In this document: positions 16,701 to 24,941 of the stretch, piece by piece
Position numbering within the stretch: the stretch's first letter is position 1
Layout: every line of letters begins with the position of its first letter
Assembly (NCBI RefSeq): GCF_022448905.1
Contig: NZ_JAKVCW010000006.1
Coordinates: 124,001-188,000, forward strand
Origin: Shimia sp.
GTDB lineage: Bacteria > Pseudomonadota > Alphaproteobacteria > Rhodobacterales > Rhodobacteraceae
DNA length: 64,000 nucleotides
Direction: 5' to 3'
Made by a program: the position numbers and the translations under genes
The notes under the pieces: model-generated
What the model was told of the DNA's origin: nothing
Seen by the model: the letters and a program-made list of their open reading frames with translations, nothing else
The model's database searches: none

Positions 16701-17788
16701 AGCATATGTCCCGACTTCTGCGCTTTGGTCGCCAAATATGCTTGGTTGTGCGCGTTCTCTCCCACCTTCAGCGCCACCCGTTCCGCCACAGCCACACCGG
16801 CGTTTTCCATCATGGCAATCTTGCGGGGGTTGTTGGTCAGCAAGCGCACAGAGGAGAACCCCATCTCCTGCAGGATCTTTGCGCCAATGCGGAAGTCTCG
16901 TTCATCATCCTCAAAGCCCAAACGGTGATTGGCCTCCACCGTGTCAAATCCTTGATCTTGCAGGAAATACGCCCGCATCTTGTTGGCTAGGCCAATGCCG
17001 CGGCCTTCCTGGTTGAGGTATAGTAGTACGCCGTTGCCCTCGGCCCCCATATGCCCAAGGGCTGCATGCAATTGCGGACCGCAATCACATTTCAAACTGC
17101 CCAGCACATCCCCAGTGAAACAGGCTGAATGCAGCCGCGCCAACACCGGCGCATCTCGGTCCGGGCGACCAATCTCAATCGCGTAGTGCTCCGCTCCGCC
17201 GTCTTCTGGCCGAAAAATATGCAACCGCCCGGCCTCGGCTGCCGCCATCGGCAGGCGCGCATGCACCACAGGATGAAGCGGGCTGGTGGCTGCCAAATGT
17301 GGGGCCGCCAAAGCGGACGGGATCACCGTCAACCCATGCTCCAATGCAAAATCGCCTGCTGCGCTCAGTTCCACGGTCAACGCCGCGGGCAACAGCTGCG
17401 CCGACTTCACCAGCTTCACGGCTGCGCGATGCAACGCCGCATCGCCTGTGCGCGCGGTGGCCAGCGGGCCCTTCATCGGTGTCTTCAGATCATCTTCCGG
17501 GCTGACAATGCCCTTGATCCAACGCAGATCTGCCTCCGTAGGCAGCGCCACCCGGGCAATATCGCCGTCATAGGCCCGTGCTTTGAGCGTCTCCGCCCGC
17601 CGCGCGGTCAGCGTCAAATCCGGCGCCGCACCCAGCGCCCGCACAGCCGCCAACCGTTCATCTGTGAGCGTTTCTGCCGCGAGCACCAACAAGGGCGTGC
17701 CTGCACCGGTCAGCACAATCGGCACACCCATGCGCAAATCTGCCCGCGCGCGGGCCAATCGCTCGATAATGTCAGGGGCAAAACTCAT
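16697..17788 (-). CDS. ribA: GTP cyclohydrolase II with long N-terminal extension
   Basis: 363 aa; the catalytic GCHII domain is the C-terminal ~200 residues. It opens the imidazole ring of GTP, releasing formate and pyrophosphate, as the first step of riboflavin synthesis. Zinc ligands are in LHSACFTGDVLGSLKCDCG (Cys...CysxCys) and the catalytic stretch is NQEGRGIGLANKMRAY. The first ~165 residues are not the RibB synthase and have no motif I can name; long RibA forms occur in related alphaproteobacteria. The ATG at 17788 (MSFAPDIIERLARARADL) is chosen over an upstream in-frame Met because that extension looks non-coding. Confidence 0.88.
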   Translation of the reverse strand: MSFAPDIIERLARARADLRMGVPIVLTGAGTPLLVLAAETLTDERLAAVRALGAAPDLTLTARRAETLKARAYDGDIARVALPTEADLRWIKGIVSPEDDLKTPMKGPLATARTGDAALHRAAVKLVKSAQLLPAALTVELSAAGDFALEHGLTVIPSALAAPHLAATSPLHPVVHARLPMAAAEAGRLHIFRPEDGGAEHYAIEIGRPDRDAPVLARLHSACFTGDVLGSLKCDCGPQLHAALGHMGAEGNGVLLYLNQEGRGIGLANKMRAYFLQDQGFDTVEANHRLGFEDDERDFRIGAKILQEMGFSSVRLLTNNPRKIAMMENAGVAVAERVALKVGENAHNQAYLATKAQKSGHML

Positions 17789-17951
17789 GCGAACCTCTGT
17801 CTTCAGCCAATCCCATGTAGCCTCTTCTGCAGCAATATGAAACATTTGGTGGTGCTGAAACACGAGGGCGTGAGCAGATTGCAGCAATTCTTGTTCTGAT
17901 CGTGAAGCCTCCTCACATGGCTACCAAGCAACGCATTACGGAGAGACGCAC

Positions 17952-18638
17952 ATGGCACAGTTGAAAAAGATCCTGCTGGTAGATGACGACGAAGATCTGC
18001 GCGAGGCGCTTTCTGAGCAACTTGTGATGACCGAGGATTTTGACGTGTTTGAAGCCGGCAACGGTGCCGAGGCGATGGGCCGCGTCAAAGAAGGTCTTTA
18101 TGACATCATCATTCTCGATGTGGGTCTGCCGGATACCGATGGCCGTGAGCTCTGCCGTCTGATGCGCAAGCAGGGCGTGAAAAGCCCGATCTTGATGCTG
18201 ACTGGCCATGACAGCGACGCCGACACGATTCTGGGCCTCGATTCGGGTGCCAACGATTACGTGACCAAGCCCTTTAAGTTTCCCGTCCTGCTTGCGCGGA
18301 TTCGTGCGCAGCTGCGTCAGCATGAACAGTCCGAGGACGCGGTGTTCCAGCTTGGGCCATACACGTTTAAGCCCTCTATGAAGCTGCTGATCCGCGAGGA
18401 TGAGAGCAAGGTGCGCCTGACCGAAAAAGAGACAAACATCCTGAAGTTTCTCTATCGCGCCACCGAAGGTGTTGTGGCCCGTGATGTGCTGCTCCACGAG
18501 GTCTGGGGGTACAACGCCGGTGTCACCACCCACACGCTGGAGACTCATATTTACCGCCTGCGCCAGAAGATCGAGCCGGATCCCTCAAACGCGCGGCTTC
18601 TGATCACAGAGTCCGGTGGCTACCGCCTGGTGGCATAA
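17952..18638 (+). CDS. cenR: OmpR-family response regulator, CenR type
   Basis: 228 aa. The receiver domain (residues ~5-120) has the acidic pocket LLVDDDEDL, the phospho-acceptor in IIILDVGLPDTDG, the Thr in ILMLTGHDSD and the Lys in NDYVTKPFKFP. The C-terminal winged helix (~130-228) ends with THTLETHIYRLRQKIEPDPS and LLITESGGYRL. From memory it is nearly identical to CenR of Rhodobacter, an essential regulator of envelope and division genes. No histidine kinase is adjacent, as expected for CenR. GGAGAGACGCAC precedes the start. A hairpin and an FNR box follow. Confidence 0.85.
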   Translation: MAQLKKILLVDDDEDLREALSEQLVMTEDFDVFEAGNGAEAMGRVKEGLYDIIILDVGLPDTDGRELCRLMRKQGVKSPILMLTGHDSDADTILGLDSGANDYVTKPFKFPVLLARIRAQLRQHEQSEDAVFQLGPYTFKPSMKLLIREDESKVRLTEKETNILKFLYRATEGVVARDVLLHEVWGYNAGVTTHTLETHIYRLRQKIEPDPSNARLLITESGGYRLVA

Positions 18639-18650
18639 TCTTGCGCATTT

Positions 18651-18681
18651 CTCCGTGCCGCCCTTTGGAAACGGCGCGGAG
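18651..18681 (+). terminator. Hairpin after cenR
   Basis: CTCCGTGCCG pairs with CGGCGCGGAG over 10 bp (one G-T pair) around an 11-nt loop, starting 12 bases past the cenR stop. No T-tract follows, so it may stabilise the mRNA 3' end or act as a Rho-dependent stop rather than an intrinsic terminator. Confidence 0.45.
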
Positions 18682-18698
18682 ATACTAAATATGTTACG

Positions 18699-18712
18699 TT
18701 GATGTGGATCAA
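18699..18712 (+). promoter_or_regulatory. Perfect FNR/FnrL-type box
   Basis: TTGATGTGGATCAA matches the FNR consensus TTGAT-N4-ATCAA at all ten defined positions. FnrL is the oxygen-sensing activator in Rhodobacterales. If it works as a class II site (centre near -41.5), transcription would start around 18747, inside the intergenic region and well before xth at 18927. A terminator at 18799-18826 lies between, so the box probably does not serve xth. Confidence 0.65.
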
Positions 18713-18744
18713 AGCAATATCTGAGACACATCATTTACAAGTGA

Positions 18745-18826
18745 CCTAAGAGTTCCCGCCCATGTCCGGGTAATGACATGAACCTCCCTGTTGGACTGGC
18801 CCGAGCTCCGGCTCGGGCGCTTTTTT
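18745..18826 (+). ncRNA. Candidate FNR-controlled small RNA
   Basis: No ORF with family support covers this segment, yet it has the order of parts of a trans-acting bacterial small RNA. A 5' stem-loop has CATGTC (18761-18766) paired with GACATG (18775-18780). An unpaired stretch carries CCTCCC (18783-18788), complementary to Shine-Dalgarno sequences. A strong intrinsic terminator ends it. A perfect FNR box sits at the right distance upstream. The 5' end is inferred from class II FNR geometry, so it may be off by several bases. An alternative is a long cenR 3' UTR. Confidence 0.4.
18799..18826 (+). terminator. Strong intrinsic terminator upstream of xth
   Basis: GCCCGAGC pairs perfectly with GCTCGGGC around a TCCG loop, followed by GCTTTTTT. 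It is 160 bp past cenR with no gene directly before it, which is why a small RNA is proposed. Confidence 0.88.
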
Positions 18827-18926
18827 CTCCCCCTTCTCACATTCCCCCAAATGCGCAGGATTTCGCATTGGCACTCTGCCCCCACATGGCTAGGGTCGCG
18901 AGGAGAACAAAACGGGAGCGCGCCAC

Positions 18927-19715
18927 ATGTCTTTCACCCTTGCCACCTGGAACATCAACTCGGTGCGCCTGCGCGAGCCAATTGTGCTCAAGCTCATGCA
19001 AGAGGAGGCGCCGGACGTTCTCTGCCTGCAGGAATGCAAAAGCCCGGTGGACAAAATCCCAACCGAGGCTTTCGCGGAATTGGGCTACACCCACATGGTG
19101 GCGCGTGGCCAAAAGGGCTACAACGGCGTAGCCATTTTCTCCAAGATCCCAATGGTCGAAGCGGGCAGCGAAGACTTTGCCGACCTTGGCCACGCGCGCC
19201 ACATTGCAGGCACGCTGGAAAACGGCGTGACCGTGCACAACTTCTATGTGCCCGCAGGCGGCGACGTGCCGGACCGGGAAAAGAACGAAAAGTTTGGCCA
19301 AAAGCTCGACTACCTCGCGGACATGCGCGACTGGTTCCGCAAGGAACAGCTCAAGAAATCGATCATGGTGGGCGATCTGAACATCGCGCCGCGCGAGGAT
19401 GACGTTTGGGATCACAAGAAACTTCTGAAGGTGGTCAGCCATACGCCCATCGAGGTGGAGAAGCTGGCCGAAACCCAGGACGCTGGCGGCTGGGTCGACA
19501 TCACTCGTCAAGACATTCCTGAGGGCAACCTCTACAGCTGGTGGTCTTACCGCGCCCGCGATTGGGACGCGGCAGACAAAGGCCGTCGTCTCGATCACAT
19601 CTGGGCCACTGATGATATCTCCAACGCGGGCCACTCCAGCCGCGTGCTGCGCGATGCCCGTGGATGGGAAAAGCCGTCCGACCACGCGCCGGTCTTTGCG
19701 ACCTTTGATCTGTAA
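18927..19715 (+). CDS. xth: Exodeoxyribonuclease III
   Basis: 262 aa, the usual size. The enzyme is an AP endonuclease and 3'-5' exonuclease in base-excision repair. The catalytic residues are all visible: N in LATWNINSVR, E in CLQECKSP, D and N in MVGDLNIAPRED, and the final D and H in RRLDHIWAT and KPSDHAPVFATF. The start codon follows GGAGCGCGCCAC. It is a single gene, convergent with the broken membrane-protein gene. Confidence 0.93.
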   Translation: MSFTLATWNINSVRLREPIVLKLMQEEAPDVLCLQECKSPVDKIPTEAFAELGYTHMVARGQKGYNGVAIFSKIPMVEAGSEDFADLGHARHIAGTLENGVTVHNFYVPAGGDVPDREKNEKFGQKLDYLADMRDWFRKEQLKKSIMVGDLNIAPREDDVWDHKKLLKVVSHTPIEVEKLAETQDAGGWVDITRQDIPEGNLYSWWSYRARDWDAADKGRRLDHIWATDDISNAGHSSRVLRDARGWEKPSDHAPVFATFDL

Positions 19716-19721
19716 GACCGC

Positions 19722-20239
19722 TTATCGCGCCCACGCCGCATAATCGGGGTGGGCGTCCTTCATGTCTTGGTAGAGCCAGACCATACGGTCAACAAACCAC
19801 AGCTTGCCGCCAATCATCAGGCTGAGCCCAAATAACGTCATGCCAAGATCAAGCTGCCAGAGCCCCCAGATCCACGGCACCATACCAACGCCGGACACCA
19901 CGCCAAGCGCGATGGCCCATCGCGTATGATGACTGGGGATCGGTACTGTCTTTCGGTTGAGAAATACCCGCTCGCCAAAGGTGCCGTGTGCGGCCCAATT
20001 TTCGGTGGAGCTTGGGGGCGCAAAGGCACGAGGGTTCCACCAGGTCCATAAAACCACCAGCGCCACAGGCAGCAACGCACCCCGCCAAGCCAAACGCGGG
20101 AATAAATCGCCAACGTCATTAGTGGCAAAATCGACATACGCGAGTACACACTCCACGGATTGGCGTGCCGTGCCCAGGCCGCATCGTCCATCGCCATCAT
20201 ACGTTCAGAGAGTGCAAAGATGTCCCATTTTGAGGGCAT
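19722..20239 (-). pseudogene. Frameshifted small membrane protein (DUF6653-like)
   Basis: Translation from the ATG at 20239, which has GAGAGGAG upstream, gives MPSKWDIFALSERMMAMDD and continues to YSRVWLG; it then leaves the coding frame. The expected continuation, ALLPVALVVLWTWWNPRAF and on to DRMVWLYQDMKDAHPDYAAW, lies in another frame from about 20080 to 19722. The break is at a run of four C on the plus strand (20080-20083). The joined product would be about 170 aa with three or four hydrophobic helices. I recall this family as DUF6653, with limited certainty. A real mutation and a base-calling error are both possible. Confidence 0.7.
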
Positions 20240-20314
20240 ATCCGGCCAACTCCTCTCTTGGTTTCTGCTGCGCTCCCCTCCATATAGGGAGCAAGTTCCA
20301 GACGGAGAACAAAG

Positions 20315-21241
20315 ATGATGGATATTCTTGGCGGAGGCGCCCCAACCGCGCCCGCAGCAGGCGATTTGATCAAGGACGTGTCTGAGGCCACTTTCATGGC
20401 CGAGGTTGTGGATGCCTCCATGACCGTGCCGGTGATTGTGGATTTCTGGGCACCCTGGTGTGGCCCATGCAAAACCCTTGGCCCGGCCCTTGAGGCGGCC
20501 GTGACCGCGGCCGGTGGCGCAGTGAAAATGGCCAAGGTCAATGTCGACGAAAACCAGATGATCGCGGGCCAAATGCGCGTGCAATCGATCCCAACCGTCT
20601 ATGCTTTCTGGCAAGGCCAGCCGGTGGACGGCTTTCAGGGCGCACTGCCCGGCAGCGAGATCGAGGCTTTTGTGGCACGTGTAATTGAAGCCGCAGGCGG
20701 CGAGTTGCCGGACGGCGGTCTGGCGGATGCGCTGGCCGCCGCCGAAGAAATGCTGACCGAAGGCGATGCGACTTCTGCGGCAGAGACCTTCGCAGCGATT
20801 GCCGAGCAAGACCCGGAAAATGCCGAAGCCTTTGCTGGCTTGGCGCGGTCCTATCTGGCGCTGGAGCAGGTGGATCAGGCTGAGGCTGTGATCAACGGCG
20901 TGCCGGAAGCCATCTCCGCCGCTGCCGAAATCGAAGCCGTACGCGCCCAGATCGAACTGGCCCGTCAGGCGGAAAACGCCGGTCCAGTGGCCGAACTGCG
21001 CGCCGCCGTGGACGCGGACCCGGACAATCACCAGGCCCGTCTGGATCTGGCACAGGCGCTGCACGGCGCGGATCAGGTCGAGGAAGCGGTGAACGAGCTT
21101 CTGGAACTCTTCCGCCGTGATCGCGAATGGAACGACGGCGCCGCCAAAGCGCAGCTTTTCACCATCTTTGAGGCGCTCAAGCCCAATGATCCGGTGGTGC
21201 TGAACGGTCGCCGCAAGCTCAGCTCGATGATCTTCGCCTGA
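20315..21241 (+). CDS. Thioredoxin-TPR co-chaperone (CnoX/YbbN-like)
   Basis: 308 aa. A thioredoxin domain (~20-125) holds VDFWAPWCGPCKTLGPALEA with an intact CxxC; in E. coli CnoX the motif is SxxC, so this protein may keep redox activity. The rest is helical TPR-like repeats rich in alanine and glutamate (AEAFAGLARSYLALEQVDQA and similar). CnoX protects chlorine-stressed proteins and hands them to GroEL. The start is ATG ATG at 20315/20318 after GACGGAGAAC. It heads a thioredoxin/TPR-LON-Trm112 cluster that recurs in related genomes. Confidence 0.85.
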   Translation: MMDILGGGAPTAPAAGDLIKDVSEATFMAEVVDASMTVPVIVDFWAPWCGPCKTLGPALEAAVTAAGGAVKMAKVNVDENQMIAGQMRVQSIPTVYAFWQGQPVDGFQGALPGSEIEAFVARVIEAAGGELPDGGLADALAAAEEMLTEGDATSAAETFAAIAEQDPENAEAFAGLARSYLALEQVDQAEAVINGVPEAISAAAEIEAVRAQIELARQAENAGPVAELRAAVDADPDNHQARLDLAQALHGADQVEEAVNELLELFRRDREWNDGAAKAQLFTIFEALKPNDPVVLNGRRKLSSMIFA

Positions 21242-21283
21242 TCCCGCTTTGCGGATGAAAGAAACCGGAGTAGGCTGGCCGCC

Positions 21284-21928
21284 ATGATCAAAGCCGCTGA
21301 CCTGCCGGAGACACTGTCTGTGTTTCCCTTGCCCGGGGCGCTGTTGTTGCCCCGGTCGCGCCTGCCGCTACATATTTTTGAGCCGCGTTACCTCGCCATG
21401 ATGGACGACGCGCTCAAGAATCGCGAGCGTCTGATTGGCATGGTGCAACCCAACGAGGTGCCCGGCCGGGACGACAACGGTCTGCACACCATCGGCTGTG
21501 TGGGCCGCATCACCCAGTTTTCTGAAACCGACGACAATCGTTATCTGATCACGCTCACCGGCGTGTCGCGCTTCCGTGTGTTGGAAGAAATCGACGGGTT
21601 CACTCCGTACCGTCGCTGCAAGGTGAGCTGGGACGGCTTTGCCCGTGACCTTGGCCCAACGGAGCACGACACCGGTTTTCAGCGCCCGGTCTTTATGGAC
21701 CTTCTCAAACGCTATTTTGAGCAGCTTGACCTGTCGACTGATTGGGACACACTCAAAGACGCGGATGACGAGCTGCTGATCAACTCCCTGTCGATGCTGC
21801 TGGAATTTACCGCGGAGGACAAACAGGCCTTGCTGGAGGCGCCGTCTTTGTCCACACGTCGGGAAACCCTTGTGACCCTATTGGAATTTGCGCTACGTGG
21901 CGGCGCTGGAGAGGACTTGATGCAATGA
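21284..21928 (+). CDS. LON peptidase substrate-binding domain protein
   Basis: 214 aa. It matches the N-terminal substrate-binding domain of Lon proteases (PF02190): [32 protein letters not shown] and the helical end LLEFALRG. There is no AAA+ or Ser-Lys protease domain, so it is a stand-alone domain whose partner is unknown. GAAACCGGAG precedes its start. The ATG of the Trm112 gene overlaps its stop by four bases. Confidence 0.85.
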   Translation: MIKAADLPETLSVFPLPGALLLPRSRLPLHIFEPRYLAMMDDALKNRERLIGMVQPNEVPGRDDNGLHTIGCVGRITQFSETDDNRYLITLTGVSRFRVLEEIDGFTPYRRCKVSWDGFARDLGPTEHDTGFQRPVFMDLLKRYFEQLDLSTDWDTLKDADDELLINSLSMLLEFTAEDKQALLEAPSLSTRRETLVTLLEFALRGGAGEDLMQ

Positions 21929-22119
21929 ACGCCCAAACACCCCCAGGTCCGGAATTTGACCGTCGTATGTTGGAGGCGCTGATCTGCCCCCAGACTCGCA
22001 CCCGGCTGGAATATGATGCGGCGCGTCAGGAGTTGGTGTCTAAAGCTGCCAATCTAGCCTTTCCGATCCGTGAAGGCATTCCGGTCATGTTGATTGACGA
22101 AGCGCGCGTGCTGGACTGA
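21925..22119 (+). CDS. Trm112 family protein
   Basis: 64 aa. The pattern [20 protein letters not shown], then [20 protein letters not shown], is that of small Trm112-like proteins. In eukaryotes Trm112 activates several methyltransferases; bacterial homologues are stand-alone and unexplained. Only one cysteine of the first zinc knuckle remains, as in many bacterial members. It overlaps the LON-domain gene by four bases. Confidence 0.85.
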   Translation: MNAQTPPGPEFDRRMLEALICPQTRTRLEYDAARQELVSKAANLAFPIREGIPVMLIDEARVLD

Positions 22120-22128
22120 TCCCCAAAA

Positions 22129-22187
22129 GGGAGGGGGCCAGCCCCCTCTTGGCTGCGCCAAGTCACCCCCGGGATATTTTGAGAATG
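22129..22187 (+). repeat. Two-hairpin intergenic repeat, copy B
   Basis: GAGGGGG-CCAG-CCCCCTC forms a first hairpin, CTTGGC-TGC-GCCAAG a second, followed by TCACCCCCGGGATATTTT and GAATGAG. It lies between the convergent Trm112 and UbiH-type genes. The closing box CCCCGGGATATTT is shared with copies A and C. Confidence 0.75.
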
Positions 22188-22197
22188 AGAAAACGCC

Positions 22198-23412
22198 TTA
22201 GCGCATCAGCTTGGGCAATTCGCCGTTTAATCCAGCCGCTTCACGCATAAAGGTCCGGCGCAGACCGGGCATTGCCCCCACCAGTCCCATGCCCACATCG
22301 CGCGCGGCGCGCAGCAGGGGATTGTCGTTGGAAAACAGCTTGTTGGTTAGGTCTGTCGCCGCCACCAATGTGGCCGTATCAAACCGCCGCCACTCCTGAT
22401 ACCGCGCCAGCACCAGCTCTGAGGCACAGTCCTCGCCGCGCTGCTGCGCCTCGGTCAGAGTCTGTGCCAGTGCCGCGACATCTCGTAGACCAGCGTTGAG
22501 ACCCTGCCCGGCGATCGGGTGCATGCCATGGGCCGCGTCGCCCACCAGGGCCACACGTTCCGCGATGAACTCATTGGCCACCGACAGGCTCAAAGGGTAG
22601 GTGAAGCGGTTGCCGGTGAGTGTGATCTCGCCCAGAAAATCGCCAAAGCGCGGGCGCAGAACCGCCATGTAGTCTTCATCGGAAAGCGCATGGATCGCGG
22701 CGGCGTTTTCATCTGTTTCGGACCAGACAATCGAGCACGTGTTGCCCGGTAGTGGCAGGATCGCCAGCGGACCCGGCGGCATGAAAAACTGATGCGCAAC
22801 GCCGTTGTGCGGCAATTCATGTTTGATGGCGCAGACCAAAGCCGTTTGGCCATAGCCCCAGCCGGTACGTTTGATCCCCGCGCGCTTGCCCACGCCGGTT
22901 TGTCGCCCGTCACAGCCGACAAGCAGCTTGGCGCGATGTGTACGGCCGTCATTGAAGGTCGCGGTGACGCCAGAGGTGTCCACGGCTTGATCCGTGACCG
23001 AGGTGCCAGAGATCAATGTGATGCGAGGCTCCGCTTCCATGGCCTCCAGAAAGGCGCGGTAGAGGAACCGATCTTCGAGCATAAAGCCCATTGGGCCTTC
23101 TTCGATCTCGGTGTGATCAAAATGCAGGAAAAACGGCGCCGGCCCTTCGCCCGCGCGGCCATCGCTGACTTTGATGTCGCGCATCGGCTCGGAGTGGTCC
23201 GCGACTTTGTCCCAGACGCCAATGGCCGTCAACAACCGCTTGGAGGCCAGCGCCAGCGCATAGCCGCGCCCGTCAAAGTTGCTGCCTGCGCGTTCGGGCG
23301 CGGGGCGCGCGTCTACCACGGTCACGTCAAAGCCGGCCTGCGCCAGCGCCAGAGCTAGGGCCGGGCCGTTCAGCCCGCCACCGGCAATCAGAATGTCGCT
23401 GTCAAATGTCAT
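22198..23412 (-). CDS. UbiH/UbiF/COQ6-family FAD-dependent monooxygenase
   Basis: 404 aa. The N-terminal FAD fold DILIAGGGLNGPALALALAQ, the middle KLLVGCDGRQTGVGKRAGI (DG motif) and the C-terminal RVALVGDAAHGMHPIAGQGL (GD motif) are diagnostic of aromatic-ring hydroxylases in the ubiquinone pathway. It probably adds a hydroxyl group to a polyprenyl benzoquinone precursor at the membrane; the ring position (UbiH, UbiF, UbiI or UbiL) cannot be assigned without a tree. It diverges from the amidase gene with about 84 bp between. Confidence 0.85.
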   Translation of the reverse strand: MTFDSDILIAGGGLNGPALALALAQAGFDVTVVDARPAPERAGSNFDGRGYALALASKRLLTAIGVWDKVADHSEPMRDIKVSDGRAGEGPAPFFLHFDHTEIEEGPMGFMLEDRFLYRAFLEAMEAEPRITLISGTSVTDQAVDTSGVTATFNDGRTHRAKLLVGCDGRQTGVGKRAGIKRTGWGYGQTALVCAIKHELPHNGVAHQFFMPPGPLAILPLPGNTCSIVWSETDENAAAIHALSDEDYMAVLRPRFGDFLGEITLTGNRFTYPLSLSVANEFIAERVALVGDAAHGMHPIAGQGLNAGLRDVAALAQTLTEAQQRGEDCASELVLARYQEWRRFDTATLVAATDLTNKLFSNDNPLLRAARDVGMGLVGAMPGLRRTFMREAAGLNGELPKLMR

Positions 23413-23496
23413 GGGGCCAATATGGGGCTCTCGCAGGGATTGTCCATGCGCGTTTGCGCCGCTACCGTCGCTCCAACCACAAATTCGGAGAGCAAA

Positions 23497-24831
23497 ATGT
23501 TGGATTGGCTGGAGAAAAGCGCAGCGGACCTGGGGCGGGGCATTGAAAGCGGGGCGATTGACCCCGTGGCTCTAACCCAAGCCTTCTTGGGCGCGATTGA
23601 CGGCCATGACGCGCGGGATCGGATTTATGCCCAAGTGACCGCCGAACGCGCCTTGGCCGAAGCTGAAGCCGCCGCCGAACGCGCCCGCGTGGGGCGGCGC
23701 CTGTCGCCCTTGGACGGTGTGCCGATCAGCTGGAAAGATCTGTTTGACACCGCCGGTGTGGCCACGGAGGCCGGGTCTGCTTTGCTCAAAGACCGCGTGC
23801 CGACCCGTGACGCTGAAGTCTTGCGCAATGCCACCGCCGCAGGCCTGATCTGTCTGGGCAAAACCCATATGAGCGAGCTGGCGTTTTCCGGCATTGGCCT
23901 CAACCCGATCACCGCCACACCGCCCTGCGTGAACGATCCCGGCGCGGTGCCGGGGGGGTCCTCCTCCGGCGCAGCGGCCTCGGTGGCCTTTGGTCTGGCG
24001 GCGGCAGGCATTGGCTCTGACACCGGCGGTTCCGTGCGCATACCGGCGGCGTGGAACGATCTGGTGGGCCTCAAAACCACCGCAGGGCGTGTGTCGTGCG
24101 ACGGCACCGTGCCGCTTTGCCGTAAGTTTGACACCGTGGGTCCGTTGACCCGCACCGTGGAAGATGCGGCGCTGCTCTTGGGCATTCTGGAAGGTAAACC
24201 CGTGCCGGACCTGCGCGGCGTGTCGCTCGCAGGCACCCGCATGGCTGTGCTTGAAACCGTGGCGCTGGATCAGGTGCGCGAAGCGCCACTTGCGGGGTTT
24301 GAGCGCACTCTTCACCGCCTGCGCGAAGCGGGCGTAGAGCTCGAGTTTCTGAAGGCCGAGGAGATTGCTGAGGCAATGGCGCTCTCCGCGCCGCTGTTTA
24401 CCGCAGAGGCCTATGGCGAGTGGAGAGAGGTGATCGAGGCTGCGCCGGACAAGATGTTCGCGCAGATTTTGGAACGGTTCCGCTCTGGCGCGGCGTTCAG
24501 TGGCCCGGACTATGTGGCCGCCTGGCACAAGCTTGATGCCCATCGCGCCACCTGGAATGCGCGGATTGCGGGCTATGACGCGGTGCTCTTGCCCACAGCA
24601 CCAATCCTGCCGCCCAACATCGAGCGGTTGATGCATGACCAAGAGTATTATGTGACCGAAAACCTGCTGGCCCTGCGCAACACGCGCATTGGCAACCTGA
24701 TGGGCTCTGCGGCGATCACCTTGCCAACCGGCGTGCCAAGCTGTGGCCTGATGATGCTGGGGCAGGGCGGCTCGGAAGAGCGTCTCTTGCGGTTGGCGGC
24801 GGCGGCAGAACCGCTGTTTGGGCATCCCTGA
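23497..24831 (+). CDS. Amidase signature family protein
   Basis: 444 aa. The Ser-cisSer-Lys triad is intact: Lys in PISWKDLFDTAG, the serines in PGGSSSGAAASVAFGLA and GSDTGGSVRIPA. Family members hydrolyse C-N bonds of amides; GatA-like transamidase function is less likely because no gatB or gatC is near. The substrate is unknown. GGAGAGCAAA before 23497 decides the start; the open frame upstream (to 23422) has no family match. A repeat copy lies just past the stop. Confidence 0.87.
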   Translation: MLDWLEKSAADLGRGIESGAIDPVALTQAFLGAIDGHDARDRIYAQVTAERALAEAEAAAERARVGRRLSPLDGVPISWKDLFDTAGVATEAGSALLKDRVPTRDAEVLRNATAAGLICLGKTHMSELAFSGIGLNPITATPPCVNDPGAVPGGSSSGAAASVAFGLAAAGIGSDTGGSVRIPAAWNDLVGLKTTAGRVSCDGTVPLCRKFDTVGPLTRTVEDAALLLGILEGKPVPDLRGVSLAGTRMAVLETVALDQVREAPLAGFERTLHRLREAGVELEFLKAEEIAEAMALSAPLFTAEAYGEWREVIEAAPDKMFAQILERFRSGAAFSGPDYVAAWHKLDAHRATWNARIAGYDAVLLPTAPILPPNIERLMHDQEYYVTENLLALRNTRIGNLMGSAAITLPTGVPSCGLMMLGQGGSEERLLRLAAAAEPLFGHP

Positions 24832-24836
24832 CAGGG

Positions 24837-24892
24837 GCGAGGGGGCCAGCCCCCTCACTTGCGTCTTGCGCAAGTTCTCCCCCGGGATATTT
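24837..24892 (+). repeat. Two-hairpin intergenic repeat, copy C
   Basis: GAGGGGG-CCAG-CCCCCTC is followed by ACTTGCG-TCTTG-CGCAAGT, then CTCCCCCGGGATATTT. The first hairpin and the closing box match copy B exactly, while the second hairpin has different bases that still pair, which points to selection for structure. It lies between two genes transcribed in the same direction. Confidence 0.75.
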
Positions 24893-24941
24893 AGGGACTG
24901 TGAAGCCTGAGGCGACAGATCGCTTTGGTATGGAGAGCGAT

